From assembly GCA_035540955.1 (NCBI GenBank), contig DATLFP010000068.1, positions 1-20,575 of the forward strand: a DNA stretch of 20,575 nt, in the 5' to 3' direction. The notes under the pieces were generated by a model. It made no database searches, was not told where the DNA came from, and worked only from the letters and a program-made list of their open reading frames with translations. The position numbers and the translations under genes were made by a program. Shown piece by piece: positions 1 through 6,120 of this stretch. Every line of letters starts with the position of its first letter. Position 1 is the stretch's first letter. The DNA comes from DATLFP01 sp035540955 (GTDB lineage Bacteria; Actinomycetota; Acidimicrobiia; Acidimicrobiales; CADCSY01).

Positions 1-34
1 GTCCCGGGTCGCCGGGAAGCGGGGGTGCCAGCCG

Positions 35-40
35 TAGCCT
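35..40 (+). promoter_or_regulatory. -10 hexamer TAGCCT, leaderless start at 47
   Basis: TAGCCT fits the actinobacterial TAnnnT -10 and ends 6 nt before the GTG at 47, so transcription would begin at about the first base of the start codon. No Shine-Dalgarno precedes this GTG. The same spacing recurs before many other genes in the window. I see no convincing -35. Confidence 0.6.
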
Positions 41-46
41 GACCCG

Positions 47-253
47 GTGCCGTGGTGCGAGGCGTGCAGCCGGTTCTGGACGCCGCCGTCGATGAACCAG
101 GACGGGACCTGTCCCGAGTGCGGGTCGACCCTCGTGAACCCAGCCGGGATCGACGCGCAGCCCAAGGCGCCGTGGCACTTCAAGCTGCTCGTGGTCGCCG
201 TCGTGGTCTACCTCGGGTGGCGGCTGGTCCAGATGGTCGGCTGGATCGTGTAG
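47..253 (+). CDS. Small zinc-ribbon single-pass membrane protein
   Basis: This is a 68-aa protein of unknown function. Two CxxC pairs, C4-E-A-C7 and C22-P-E-C25, form a short zinc-ribbon-like knuckle. After a short polar linker (APWHFK) comes one hydrophobic segment at about residues 46-67, so the predicted topology is a cytoplasmic zinc ribbon followed by a C-terminal membrane anchor. The GTG at 47 is chosen because a -10 hexamer (35-40) lies 6 nt upstream and because it keeps the first CxxC. I recall similar short proteins starting MPWCE in Acidimicrobiia-like genomes, but no experimental role. The gene stands alone; tRNA-Pro follows 31 bases after its stop. The zinc-binding role is inferred from the cysteine spacing. 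Confidence 0.8.
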   Translation: MPWCEACSRFWTPPSMNQDGTCPECGSTLVNPAGIDAQPKAPWHFKLLVVAVVVYLGWRLVQMVGWIV

Positions 254-267
254 GACCGCCGGACCGG

Positions 268-273
268 TACCCT
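268..273 (+). promoter_or_regulatory. Putative -10 (TACCCT) for tRNA-Pro
   Basis: TACCCT matches TAnnnT and lies 11 nt before the first base of the tRNA, giving a likely start at about 279-281 and a 5' leader of a few bases for RNase P to remove. No clear -35 is visible. Confidence 0.4.
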
Positions 274-284
274 GTGCCCCTCCA

Positions 285-359
285 CGGGCTGTGGCGCAGT
301 TTGGTTAGCGCGCTTGACTGGGGGTCAAGAGGTCGGGAGTTCGAATCTCCCCAGCCCGA
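285..359 (+). tRNA. tRNA-Pro (anticodon GGG)
   Basis: A complete cloverleaf can be folded by hand. The acceptor stem is CGGGCTG (285-291) with CAGCCCG (352-358), 7/7 paired, and the discriminator base is A359. The D stem is GCGC (294-297) with GCGC (308-311). The anticodon stem is CTTGA (313-317) with TCAAG (325-329), and the 7-nt loop CTGGGGG carries GGG at 320-322. The T stem is GGGAG (335-339) with CTCCC (347-351) around TTCGAAT. GGG reads proline CCC codons, plus CCU by wobble. CCA is not encoded, so it must be added after transcription. No intron and no arm defects are seen. Confidence 0.97.
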
Positions 360-380
360 CTCGCGTACGTGCAGGTCAGA

Positions 381-421
381 CGGTCGACGAGCAGCTCCGA
401 CGGTGAGCGGCCAGTCGACCG
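381..421 (+). other. Two-part hairpin downstream of tRNA-Pro
   Basis: CGGTCGAC (381-388) pairs perfectly with GTCGACCG (414-421). Inside, GCTC pairs with GAGC across a 7-nt loop, separated from the outer stem by a symmetric 5/5 internal loop. It lies 21 bases after the tRNA. It could end or process the tRNA transcript, or sit in the leader of the gene at 514. No U-tract follows, so a classical intrinsic terminator is not supported. The rest of 360-513 holds nothing I recognise. Confidence 0.35.
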
Positions 422-513
422 AGGCCCGGCCGCACTCCGAGCAATCGGCTCGCAACATCGGCTGGCCACGGACACCGACATCACACCACGACGACAGGCC
501 AGGGGGCAACGCG

Positions 514-876
514 ATGCTCGACTACGACGGCATGCTGAGCGAGTGCGAGGATCGGATCGTCGACGCGGCCAACCGGGGAGACTTCGACGTGGTCGGATCG
601 GCCATCGCTGAACGGGTCGCCATCTTGGAGACAGGCACCAAGGCCAGGGCCGCAGAGTCCCAGGCGGTGCGGGGATTGGTCGCCGAAGGCGCCGATTACG
701 AGACCGCAATGGCGATGGTGACCGAGACGCGCCTGCCCGATGACCCGTTCGACGCGATCCGATCGCAGCTCGCCGATGTCGAGGTCGAATCGAGGCTGAC
801 GCGGGTCGAGGGTGCGTTCGATTGGATCGAAAGGACGCTCGACCGGCTCGAGCGACGGATCGACGGTGAGGACTAG
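514..876 (+). CDS. Hypothetical 120-aa helical/coiled-coil protein
   Basis: I do not recognise this protein. It is acidic, predicted almost wholly alpha-helical, and ends in a heptad-like amphipathic stretch (about residues 88-118, VESRLTRVEGAFDWIERTLDRLERR) that looks like a coiled coil. No signal peptide or membrane segment is seen. The ATG at 514 is chosen because AGGGGG (501-506) lies 7 nt upstream as a Shine-Dalgarno. The frame is open further upstream, but starts there would run through the tRNA gene. The gene is convergent with the VOC gene (56 bases between stops). Codon use is similar to neighbours, with somewhat more A/T-ending codons. Function is unknown; coding status is supported by the ribosome-binding site and third-position GC. 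Confidence 0.72.
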   Translation: MLDYDGMLSECEDRIVDAANRGDFDVVGSAIAERVAILETGTKARAAESQAVRGLVAEGADYETAMAMVTETRLPDDPFDAIRSQLADVEVESRLTRVEGAFDWIERTLDRLERRIDGED

Positions 877-932
877 TCAGAGTCCACGTCGGTAGCGAGT
901 CCGGGCAGGATCTCGGCGCACCCAGGCCGGCT

Positions 933-1349
933 CTACCGGTCCGGATGCCCCGAGACCTCGGGGACGGGGGCGACGAGCTCGACCTCGAACCCGTCGCGGT
1001 CCTCGAGGTAGGCGACGGCGGCGCCGCCGGCGATGGGATGGCGGTCGACGGGCAGCGACGACCACCCGTGGCTCGGGGCCGCCTCGACGACGGCGTCGAG
1101 CTCGGCCGCGGAGTCGAGCGTGAAGGCGACGTGGTTCAGCCCCGGCCGCAGGCGGCTGTGCAACATGCCCGGCACCATGTCGGGAGACTCCTCGAGCACG
1201 AGGGTGAAGCCGTTGCCATCTCGGAACAGCACCATCAACCCGTCGTCACGCTGCTCGGCCTCGTAGCCGAGGCGCTCGACCATCAGCCACTGCCACGGCG
1301 CCGCCGCCCGCTCGAGGTCGGGCACCCAGAGGGTGAGGTGGTGGAGCAC
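933..1349 (-). CDS. VOC (glyoxalase/bleomycin-resistance fold) family protein
   Basis: This is a 138-aa single-module vicinal-oxygen-chelate protein. It begins with the typical first strand (LHHLTLWVPDLERAAAPWQWL), has LNHVAF in the middle (H73) and ends with DGFEVELVAP (E124). H3/H4, H73 and E124 fall where the family places metal ligands. VOC enzymes include glyoxalase I, extradiol dioxygenases and antibiotic-binding proteins; the substrate here cannot be inferred. The GTG start at 1349 is supported by the -10 TAGCCT on the minus strand (1361-1356), 6 nt upstream. The gene is divergent from the protease, with only 46 bases between starts, and convergent with the 120-aa protein. It is probably cytoplasmic, with no signal peptide. 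Confidence 0.88.
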   Translation of the reverse strand: MLHHLTLWVPDLERAAAPWQWLMVERLGYEAEQRDDGLMVLFRDGNGFTLVLEESPDMVPGMLHSRLRPGLNHVAFTLDSAAELDAVVEAAPSHGWSSLPVDRHPIAGGAAVAYLEDRDGFEVELVAPVPEVSGHPDR

Positions 1350-1355
1350 GCCGGA

Positions 1356-1361
1356 AGGCTA
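1356..1361 (-). promoter_or_regulatory. -10 hexamer TAGCCT (minus strand), leaderless VOC gene
   Basis: Read on the minus strand, 1361-1356 is TAGCCT, followed by 6 nt and the GTG at 1349. This is the same arrangement and the same hexamer as before the gene at 47. Confidence 0.6.
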
Positions 1362-1395
1362 ATGATGTCGCAGCCCGACCCAGCCACGGAGCGGG

Positions 1396-3267
1396 ATGCC
1401 TCCGCGTGACCACGCGTGTCACCGTCCGGGACGAACCATCCTCGCCGGTTCCGCCGCCATCGGTGAAGATCGCCAGATTCCCTCCCACTGGAAGTCCTCG
1501 ATGCTCGGCGTCGCCGCCGCGCTGCTCTCCGTCGTCGCCCTGCCCGCTGCCGCGGATGCGTCGACCCGGTTCACGCCCCAGATCACCAACGGTGGGGACG
1601 CCAGTCCCGGCGAGTACCCGTACATGGCCGGACTCCTGCAGTCCGACGTGCCGGACCGCTTCGCGGCGCAGTTCTGTGGCGGATCGGTCATCGACCCGGA
1701 GTGGATCCTGACCGCCGCCCACTGTGTCGTGTCCGACGGTGCCACCACGCCGCCCGGCTCGATCGACGTGCTCACCGGCTCGGCCGACCTCTCGGCCGGC
1801 GACGGGCAGCGCATCAGGGCGGCGCAGGTCGTCGTCCATCCCGGCTACGACGAGGCGACCATCGACAACGACATCGCGCTGATCAGGCTCTCGTCGCCGA
1901 CCTCGGCGCCCGCCGTGCGCGTGGCGGCCAGTGGGGACACCGTGCTCGAGTCAGCCGGCCGGACCGCCGTCCTGACCGGATGGGGTGGCCTGAGCAACGA
2001 CCAGGAGAACCAGGTCTTCGGCAACCGCCTCCAGGAGGCGTCGATGCCGATCGTCGCCGACGCCGAGTGCGTCGCGATGATGAACGACTTCGCACCCGGA
2101 TCCGGGTCGGACTACCGAGCCGAGACGATGCTGTGCGCCGGCGCTCCGGAGAGCGACGCCGACGGTGGCGTCGACGCCTGCCAGGGTGACAGCGGGGGGC
2201 CGCTGGTCACCCTCGACGGCTCCGAGCGGGTCCAGATCGGCATCGTGAGCTGGGGCCCGTCGTGCGGGCACACGCCGACGGCGTACACGCGGGTGTCGAC
2301 GTTCGCGGCCTTCGTTGCGGCCAACGTCGGTGAGCCGCCGCCCGACGACAGCCCGCTCGAGCACACGACACGTCTGGCCGGCGCCAACCGCTTCGCCACC
2401 GCCGCCGAGCTCGCCGTCGACCGGTTCGCGCCGGGTGTGCCCGCCGCGTTCGTGGTGACCGGCCTCGCCTTCGCCGACGCGCTGGCGTCGGCGTCGGCCG
2501 CGTCGACGTTCTCGGGACCCGTTCTGCTGACGAACCGCGACTCGATCCCGGCCGAGACGGCGGCGGCCCTCGACGTGCTCGCCCCGCAGCAGATCATCGT
2601 CGTGGGCGGCGACGGCGCCGTCTCGCCCGCCGTGGTGCAAGCCCTTGGGGCCCACACCTCCGGCTCGGTCGTTCGCGTGGCAGGCACGAACCGCTACGAG
2701 ACGGCGGTGGCGGTCTCGCGCCACGCCTTCCCGGCCGGTCTGTCCGACGGCGCACCGATGGCGGTGATCGCCTCGGGCGAGAACTTCGCCGACGCCCTCG
2801 GTGGAGCGGCGTTCTCGGCGTGGAGCCCACCGACTCCGCTCCTACTGACCCAGCGCGGGTCGGTGCCGGCCGAGACGCTCGACGAGCTCGACCGCCTCGG
2901 GCCGGACTTCGTCTACGTGCTCGGCGGGACGGCCGCGGTGTCCGACGCCGCGGTCGCGTCCATCGAGGCACTCGGGATCGAGGTCCTGCGCGTCGCGGGA
3001 ACCGATCGGTACGCCACCTCAGCGCTCGTTGCGTCGATGTTCGGGTTCGCCGACGAGGTGCTGGTCGCGACCGGCACCAACTTTCCCGATGGTCTCGTCG
3101 CCGGGGCGCTCGGCCGGCCGCTCCTCCTCCTGCCGCCGGGGTCGATCCCGCAGGTCACGGGCGACGCCATCACCGACCTCGGGGCCAGCAGCATCCTGAT
3201 CCTGGGAGGCACCGCCGCGGTGAGCGACGCGCAGGCACGGACCCTGGACGCGATCGTCGGCGGCTGA
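1396..3267 (+). CDS. Secreted trypsin-like serine protease with three CWB2 cell-wall-binding repeats
   Basis: This is a 623-aa exported peptidase (S1 family). The triad is visible: H109 in LTAAHC, D159 in DNDIALI and S266 in CQGDSGGPL. D260, six residues before the serine, matches trypsin D189, so cleavage after Arg/Lys is expected. The hydrophobic signal segment is at about residues 36-55, with a likely cut after ADA (A55); mature catalytic sequence starts near ITNGG (63). After a short linker (about 313-325) come three CWB2 repeats beginning near R326, R427 and R532 (RLAGANRF, RVAGTNRY, RVAGTDRY), each ending in a VVGG/VLGG-type strand. In clostridia such repeats hold proteins on the wall through anionic polymers. 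The start is uncertain: ATG 1396 has GGAG 4 nt upstream but leaves an unusually long N-region; ATG 1501 starts right at the hydrophobic core but lacks basic residues. Confidence 0.9.
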   Translation: MPPRDHACHRPGRTILAGSAAIGEDRQIPSHWKSSMLGVAAALLSVVALPAAADASTRFTPQITNGGDASPGEYPYMAGLLQSDVPDRFAAQFCGGSVIDPEWILTAAHCVVSDGATTPPGSIDVLTGSADLSAGDGQRIRAAQVVVHPGYDEATIDNDIALIRLSSPTSAPAVRVAASGDTVLESAGRTAVLTGWGGLSNDQENQVFGNRLQEASMPIVADAECVAMMNDFAPGSGSDYRAETMLCAGAPESDADGGVDACQGDSGGPLVTLDGSERVQIGIVSWGPSCGHTPTAYTRVSTFAAFVAANVGEPPPDDSPLEHTTRLAGANRFATAAELAVDRFAPGVPAAFVVTGLAFADALASASAASTFSGPVLLTNRDSIPAETAAALDVLAPQQIIVVGGDGAVSPAVVQALGAHTSGSVVRVAGTNRYETAVAVSRHAFPAGLSDGAPMAVIASGENFADALGGAAFSAWSPPTPLLLTQRGSVPAETLDELDRLGPDFVYVLGGTAAVSDAAVASIEALGIEVLRVAGTDRYATSALVASMFGFADEVLVATGTNFPDGLVAGALGRPLLLLPPGSIPQVTGDAITDLGASSILILGGTAAVSDAQARTLDAIVGG

Positions 3268-3286
3268 GCTCGCCCCGGCGGCTCAG
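3264..3286. terminator. Possible bidirectional terminator between convergent genes
   Basis: CTGAGC (3264-3269) and GCTCAG (3281-3286) form a perfect 6-bp inverted repeat with an 11-nt GC-rich loop. It contains the TGA stops of both the protease (3265-3267) and the phosphotransferase (3285-3283 on the minus strand). No U-tract follows in either direction. Confidence 0.35.
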
Positions 3287-4308
3287 GCTTCGATGAGCTC
3301 CAGGGCCTGCTCGAAGAGGCTGACGGTGTGGGCGTGGAGGAGGTCGCCGATCTCCCGCGGGGCCTGGCCGGCGTCGGCGCGGGCGTTCGTCCCCTCGAGG
3401 ATGATCCCGAGCCGGTAGCACGCGAGGACGCGGTACCACCCGGCGTTCGAGACGTCCCGGGTGCTTCCCGCCGCGTACCGCTCGATCACCTCGTCGGGGC
3501 TCGGCAGGGCGGTGGCGCCGAGGCCGGCAGCCACGCCGGCGCCCGTGGTCGGCCACGTCGCCAGCAGGTGACCGAGGTCGAGCAGCGGGTCGCCGATCGT
3601 CGCCAGCTCCCAATCGACGACGGCGGCCAGCTCCCCGGCATCGCGGCGGATGATGACGTTGGCGAAGTGGAAGTCGCCGTGGATCAAGCCCGGCGTCCAC
3701 ACCGACGGCCGCCGCTCCTCGAGCCACGCCGCCACCTGGTCGAGGCCCGGGATCTCCGCGCCGCGGTAGCCCTCGATCGCGTCGTAGGACGCCAGGTGGG
3801 ACCGCCACCGATCGACCTGGCGCTCGAGCCACCCGGCGGGCTTCCCGAGGCCGCTGAGCCCGGCCGCCTCGTGATCGACGCGCCCGAGGGCGGCGATGGC
3901 GTCGGCCATGGAGAGCCCCATCGACCGCTGGAGCGCGGGATCCGACGCGTGGGGCTGGGGGAGTCCCATGCTCGGGTTGAACCCGTCGACCGGCTCCATG
4001 AGGTAGAACGCGGCGCCGATCACGTCGACGTCGGGCTCGGCCGCGATCAGCGCCGGATGGGGCACCTCGGTGCCGGCCAGGGCGGCGAGGACCATCGCCT
4101 CCCGCCGCATCGTCTCGTCGCTGTTCGACCGCTTGTGGGGTGGCGGCCGGCGCAGGACGTAGGTCCGGTCACCTCGTCGGAACCGCAAGAGGATGTTCTG
4201 GGTGCCACCGGCGATCAGCTCGCCATCGACGATCGGACCGGCGTCAAGACCGCGCTCGTCCATCCACGACGCCAACCGCCCGAGGTCGACGCCACCGATC
4301 TCGCCCAT
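3283..4308 (-). CDS. Phosphotransferase family protein (APH / ACAD10-type kinase fold)
   Basis: This is a 341-aa small-molecule kinase-like protein of the aminoglycoside-phosphotransferase (APH) superfamily. The catalytic loop H210-G-D-F-H-F-A-N217 carries the predicted base D212 and metal-binding N217. DWELATIGDP (D232) is the DFG-equivalent, and the N-lobe has a glycine-containing loop (GGTQN). The DWE-ATIGDP form resembles the ACAD10/11-type branch linked to hydroxyacyl-CoA catabolism, rather than true antibiotic-modifying enzymes. The substrate is unproven. ATG 4308 is supported by the -10 TACCGT (minus strand 4320-4315), 6 nt upstream. It lies 19 bases behind the small secreted protein on the same strand, so readthrough from that gene is possible too. 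Confidence 0.88.
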   Translation of the reverse strand: MGEIGGVDLGRLASWMDERGLDAGPIVDGELIAGGTQNILLRFRRGDRTYVLRRPPPHKRSNSDETMRREAMVLAALAGTEVPHPALIAAEPDVDVIGAAFYLMEPVDGFNPSMGLPQPHASDPALQRSMGLSMADAIAALGRVDHEAAGLSGLGKPAGWLERQVDRWRSHLASYDAIEGYRGAEIPGLDQVAAWLEERRPSVWTPGLIHGDFHFANVIIRRDAGELAAVVDWELATIGDPLLDLGHLLATWPTTGAGVAAGLGATALPSPDEVIERYAAGSTRDVSNAGWYRVLACYRLGIILEGTNARADAGQAPREIGDLLHAHTVSLFEQALELIEA

Positions 4309-4314
4309 CGCGGC

Positions 4315-4320
4315 ACGGTA
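4315..4320 (-). promoter_or_regulatory. -10 hexamer TACCGT (minus strand), leaderless phosphotransferase
   Basis: On the minus strand, TACCGT is followed by 6 nt and ATG 4308. It lies in the 19-bp gap after the upstream gene's stop, giving the phosphotransferase its own promoter. Confidence 0.6.
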
Positions 4321-4327
4321 GGCCAGA

Positions 4328-4711
4328 TCAGCCGGCGGGCGACGCGTGCAAGGTGAAGTCGACGTCGACGGGCTGGTCGTCGGCGAGGAACGTGACGACC
4401 CAGCCGGTGGCGGTGGTGGGGGTCAGGATCACCGTGGCCGGCGCGCTCCACGACGAGACCGACAGGGCCGCCGGAACGTCCAGGGTCACGTCGTACACAC
4501 CGGCCTCGCGGCGGTGCACGATCACGCCGGCCGCGGCGGCCTCGATCGCACCGTCGGCGTTGACCGATGCGAGGGGGACGGCGCGGTCGGCCCCGTCCGG
4601 CCCCCCGGGGGCGGCGGTCGCACCGCCGCCGGTGACCGCCAACCATGCCGCACCCGACACGAGTGCGAGGCCCACCACCCCGACGACCCCCCGTCGGCGC
4701 CGATGCTGCAC
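4328..4711 (-). CDS. Small secreted or membrane-anchored hypothetical protein
   Basis: This is a 127-aa protein of unknown function. The N-terminus is strongly basic (MQHRRRRG), followed by a hydrophobic stretch at about residues 8-26 and an Ala/Gly/Pro-rich segment (TGGGATAAPGG). This is a typical export signal with a possible cut after ATA, or an uncleaved anchor. The remainder alternates hydrophobic and polar residues (AGVYDVTLDVPAALSVSSWSAPATVILTPTTATGWVVTFL), suggesting a small beta-sandwich outside the membrane. I recall similar GVYDVTxD patterns in uncharacterised actinobacterial exported proteins. GTG 4711 is supported by AGGGGG about 6 nt upstream on the minus strand. It is divergent from the SRAP gene (86 bases) and precedes the phosphotransferase. 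Confidence 0.75.
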   Translation of the reverse strand: MQHRRRRGVVGVVGLALVSGAAWLAVTGGGATAAPGGPDGADRAVPLASVNADGAIEAAAAGVIVHRREAGVYDVTLDVPAALSVSSWSAPATVILTPTTATGWVVTFLADDQPVDVDFTLHASPAG

Positions 4712-4784
4712 CCGCGGCCCCCTGAACGTGCGCGTACGAGCAGTGTGCGGAATCGCGCCACGCGAGTGGGGGATGCTCGCCCGG

Positions 4785-4790
4785 TAGGTT
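4785..4790 (+). promoter_or_regulatory. -10 hexamer TAGGTT, leaderless SRAP gene
   Basis: TAGGTT ends 7 nt before the ATG at 4798. No Shine-Dalgarno lies in that interval. The first codons, Met-Cys, must be exact because Cys2 is catalytic, so the start is well fixed. Confidence 0.6.
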
Positions 4791-4797
4791 CCAGGCG

Positions 4798-5523
4798 ATG
4801 TGCGGGCGGTTCACCTCGCGCTCGACGGCGGCCGAGCTCGCTGAGCATTTCGACGTCGACGAGGTCGTCGCCCCGGATCTCGGACCCCGCTTCAACGTGG
4901 CGCCGACCGACCCCGTGTACGCGGTGGCCGAGACGGCCGAGAGGGTCCGCCGCCTCGGGACCTTCCGGTGGGGCCTGGTGCCGTTCTGGGCCGACGACCT
5001 GAAGGTCGGGGCGCGGATGATCAACGCCCGCGCCGAGGGCATCGCCGACAAGCCGGCGTTCCGACGGTCCTTCGAGCGGCGGCGCTGCATCGTTCCCGCC
5101 GACGGCTTCTACGAGTGGGAGCGGGTGGCCAAGGGCGCAAGGAAGCAGCCCTGGTACATCAGCGGGATCGACGGCGAGCCGCTGGCGTTCGCCGGGTTGT
5201 GGGACACGTGGCGGCCCAAGGACGACGACGCCCACCCGGTCCGGTCGTGCACGATCATCACCGGTCCGCCGAACGCCAAGGTGGCCCGCCTGCACGACCG
5301 GATGCCCGTCGTGCTCCCGCGCGAGGCCTGGGACGAGTGGTTGGACCCCGGCAACCATCACGTGGCGGGGCTGCAGTCGCTCCTGGTCGCGGCTCCGGAC
5401 GATCTCTTCGACCTCGTGCCGGTGAGCACCGCGGTGAACCGGGTGACCAACGACGGCCCGGACCTGATCCGACCCGTCACCGACGACGGCCCGGAGACCC
5501 GGCACGAGCCGGAGGGCTCGTAG
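4798..5523 (+). CDS. SOS response-associated peptidase (SRAP; YedK/HMCES family)
   Basis: This 241-aa SRAP-domain protein shields abasic sites in single-stranded DNA by forming a thiazolidine crosslink through its N-terminal cysteine after Met1 removal. The family hallmarks are present: M-C2-G-R-F at the very start, RFNVAPT (N33), a WGLVPFWADD loop, NARAEGIADKPAF, DGFYEWE (E106) and LHDRMPV (H166). Cys2, Asn33, Glu106 and His166 are the residues used for crosslinking and its reversal in YedK. Length is typical. No LexA-type box is obvious upstream, so SOS control is not shown. The stop (TAG 5521) overlaps the promoter hexamer of the next gene, which starts 9 bases later. Confidence 0.95.
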   Translation: MCGRFTSRSTAAELAEHFDVDEVVAPDLGPRFNVAPTDPVYAVAETAERVRRLGTFRWGLVPFWADDLKVGARMINARAEGIADKPAFRRSFERRRCIVPADGFYEWERVAKGARKQPWYISGIDGEPLAFAGLWDTWRPKDDDAHPVRSCTIITGPPNAKVARLHDRMPVVLPREAWDEWLDPGNHHVAGLQSLLVAAPDDLFDLVPVSTAVNRVTNDGPDLIRPVTDDGPETRHEPEGS

Positions 5524-5526
5524 GGT
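5521..5526 (+). promoter_or_regulatory. -10 hexamer TAGGGT built on an upstream stop codon
   Basis: TAGGGT ends 6 nt before GTG 5533. Its first three bases are the TAG stop codon of the SRAP gene, so one triplet would serve as both translation stop and promoter element. Confidence 0.55.
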
Positions 5527-5532
5527 TCGACC

Positions 5533-6120
5533 GTGGACGAGGCCGGCGAGGACAGGATCTGGACCATCCCCAACCTCCTGTCGGTCGTCCGGCTGCTGCT
5601 GATCCCGGTGTTCCTGCTCCTGCTGTTCGGTCGCGAGGACCGCGCATCGGCCGCGTTCCTCCTCGCCTTCCTCGGCGCGACTGACTGGGTCGACGGCTAC
5701 GTCGCCCGCCGGTTCAACCAGACGTCGCGCGTCGGCAAGATCCTCGACCCGACCGCGGATCGGCTCCTCCTGCTCACCGCCGTTGCCGCCATCATCGTCG
5801 ACGGTGCCATGCCCGCCGCCGTCGCGGTCCTCGTCCTGGCGCGGGAGGGGGCGGTAGGCATCGCGGCGCTCGTCCTTGCCGCCCTCGGCGCCCGACGCAT
5901 CGATGTGACGTGGTTCGGCAAGGCCGGAACCTTCGGGCTGATGTTCGCCATCCCGTTCTTCCTCGCGTCGGAGTCGACGCTCGGTTGGCGGGACACCGCC
6001 GAGGTCCTCGCATGGATCTGCGTGATCCCCGGGCTGGTGTTCGGGTACATCGCCGCCGTGCAGTACATCCCGCTCGGCCGGCAGGCGCTCCGTGACGGAC
6101 GGGTAGGTTCGACGGCATGA
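5533..6120 (+). CDS. pgsA: CDP-alcohol phosphatidyltransferase (PgsA-like)
   Basis: This is a 195-aa integral membrane enzyme of phospholipid synthesis. The complete CDP-alcohol motif D-x2-DG-x2-AR-x8-G-x3-D-x3-D runs from D51 to D76 (D51, D54, G55, A58, R59, G68, D72, D76). The N-terminal IPNLLSVVRLLLIPVF is typical of phosphatidylglycerophosphate synthase, which joins CDP-diacylglycerol and glycerol-3-phosphate. About six hydrophobic segments are visible. Related actinobacterial enzymes make cardiolipin or phosphatidylinositol phosphate, so the acceptor is not certain. GTG 5533 is set by the -10 hexamer 6 nt upstream. Its stop overlaps the next start (ATGA, 6117-6120). In Mycobacterium a pgsA homologue also lies a few genes upstream of gcvH. 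Confidence 0.9.
   Translation: MDEAGEDRIWTIPNLLSVVRLLLIPVFLLLLFGREDRASAAFLLAFLGATDWVDGYVARRFNQTSRVGKILDPTADRLLLLTAVAAIIVDGAMPAAVAVLVLAREGAVGIAALVLAALGARRIDVTWFGKAGTFGLMFAIPFFLASESTLGWRDTAEVLAWICVIPGLVFGYIAAVQYIPLGRQALRDGRVGSTA
6104..6109 (+). promoter_or_regulatory. -10 hexamer TAGGTT inside pgsA, for the 6117 gene
   Basis: TAGGTT, the same hexamer as at 4785, lies within the last codons of pgsA and ends 7 nt before ATG 6117. It would allow the downstream gene a leaderless transcript despite the ATGA overlap that also permits translational coupling. Confidence 0.55.

Noticed and set aside
52..513. N-terminal extension of the 120-aa protein up to base 52
   Set aside because: It would translate across the 68-aa gene and the complete tRNA-Pro; a good Shine-Dalgarno precedes ATG 514.
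285..513. Integrated element at tRNA-Pro
   Set aside because: No integrase, no repeat of the tRNA 3' end and no composition break were seen.
3283..4308. Aminoglycoside resistance kinase
   Set aside because: APH fold only; the DWELATIGDP form and context fit the ACAD10-type catabolic branch, so a resistance claim is unsupported.
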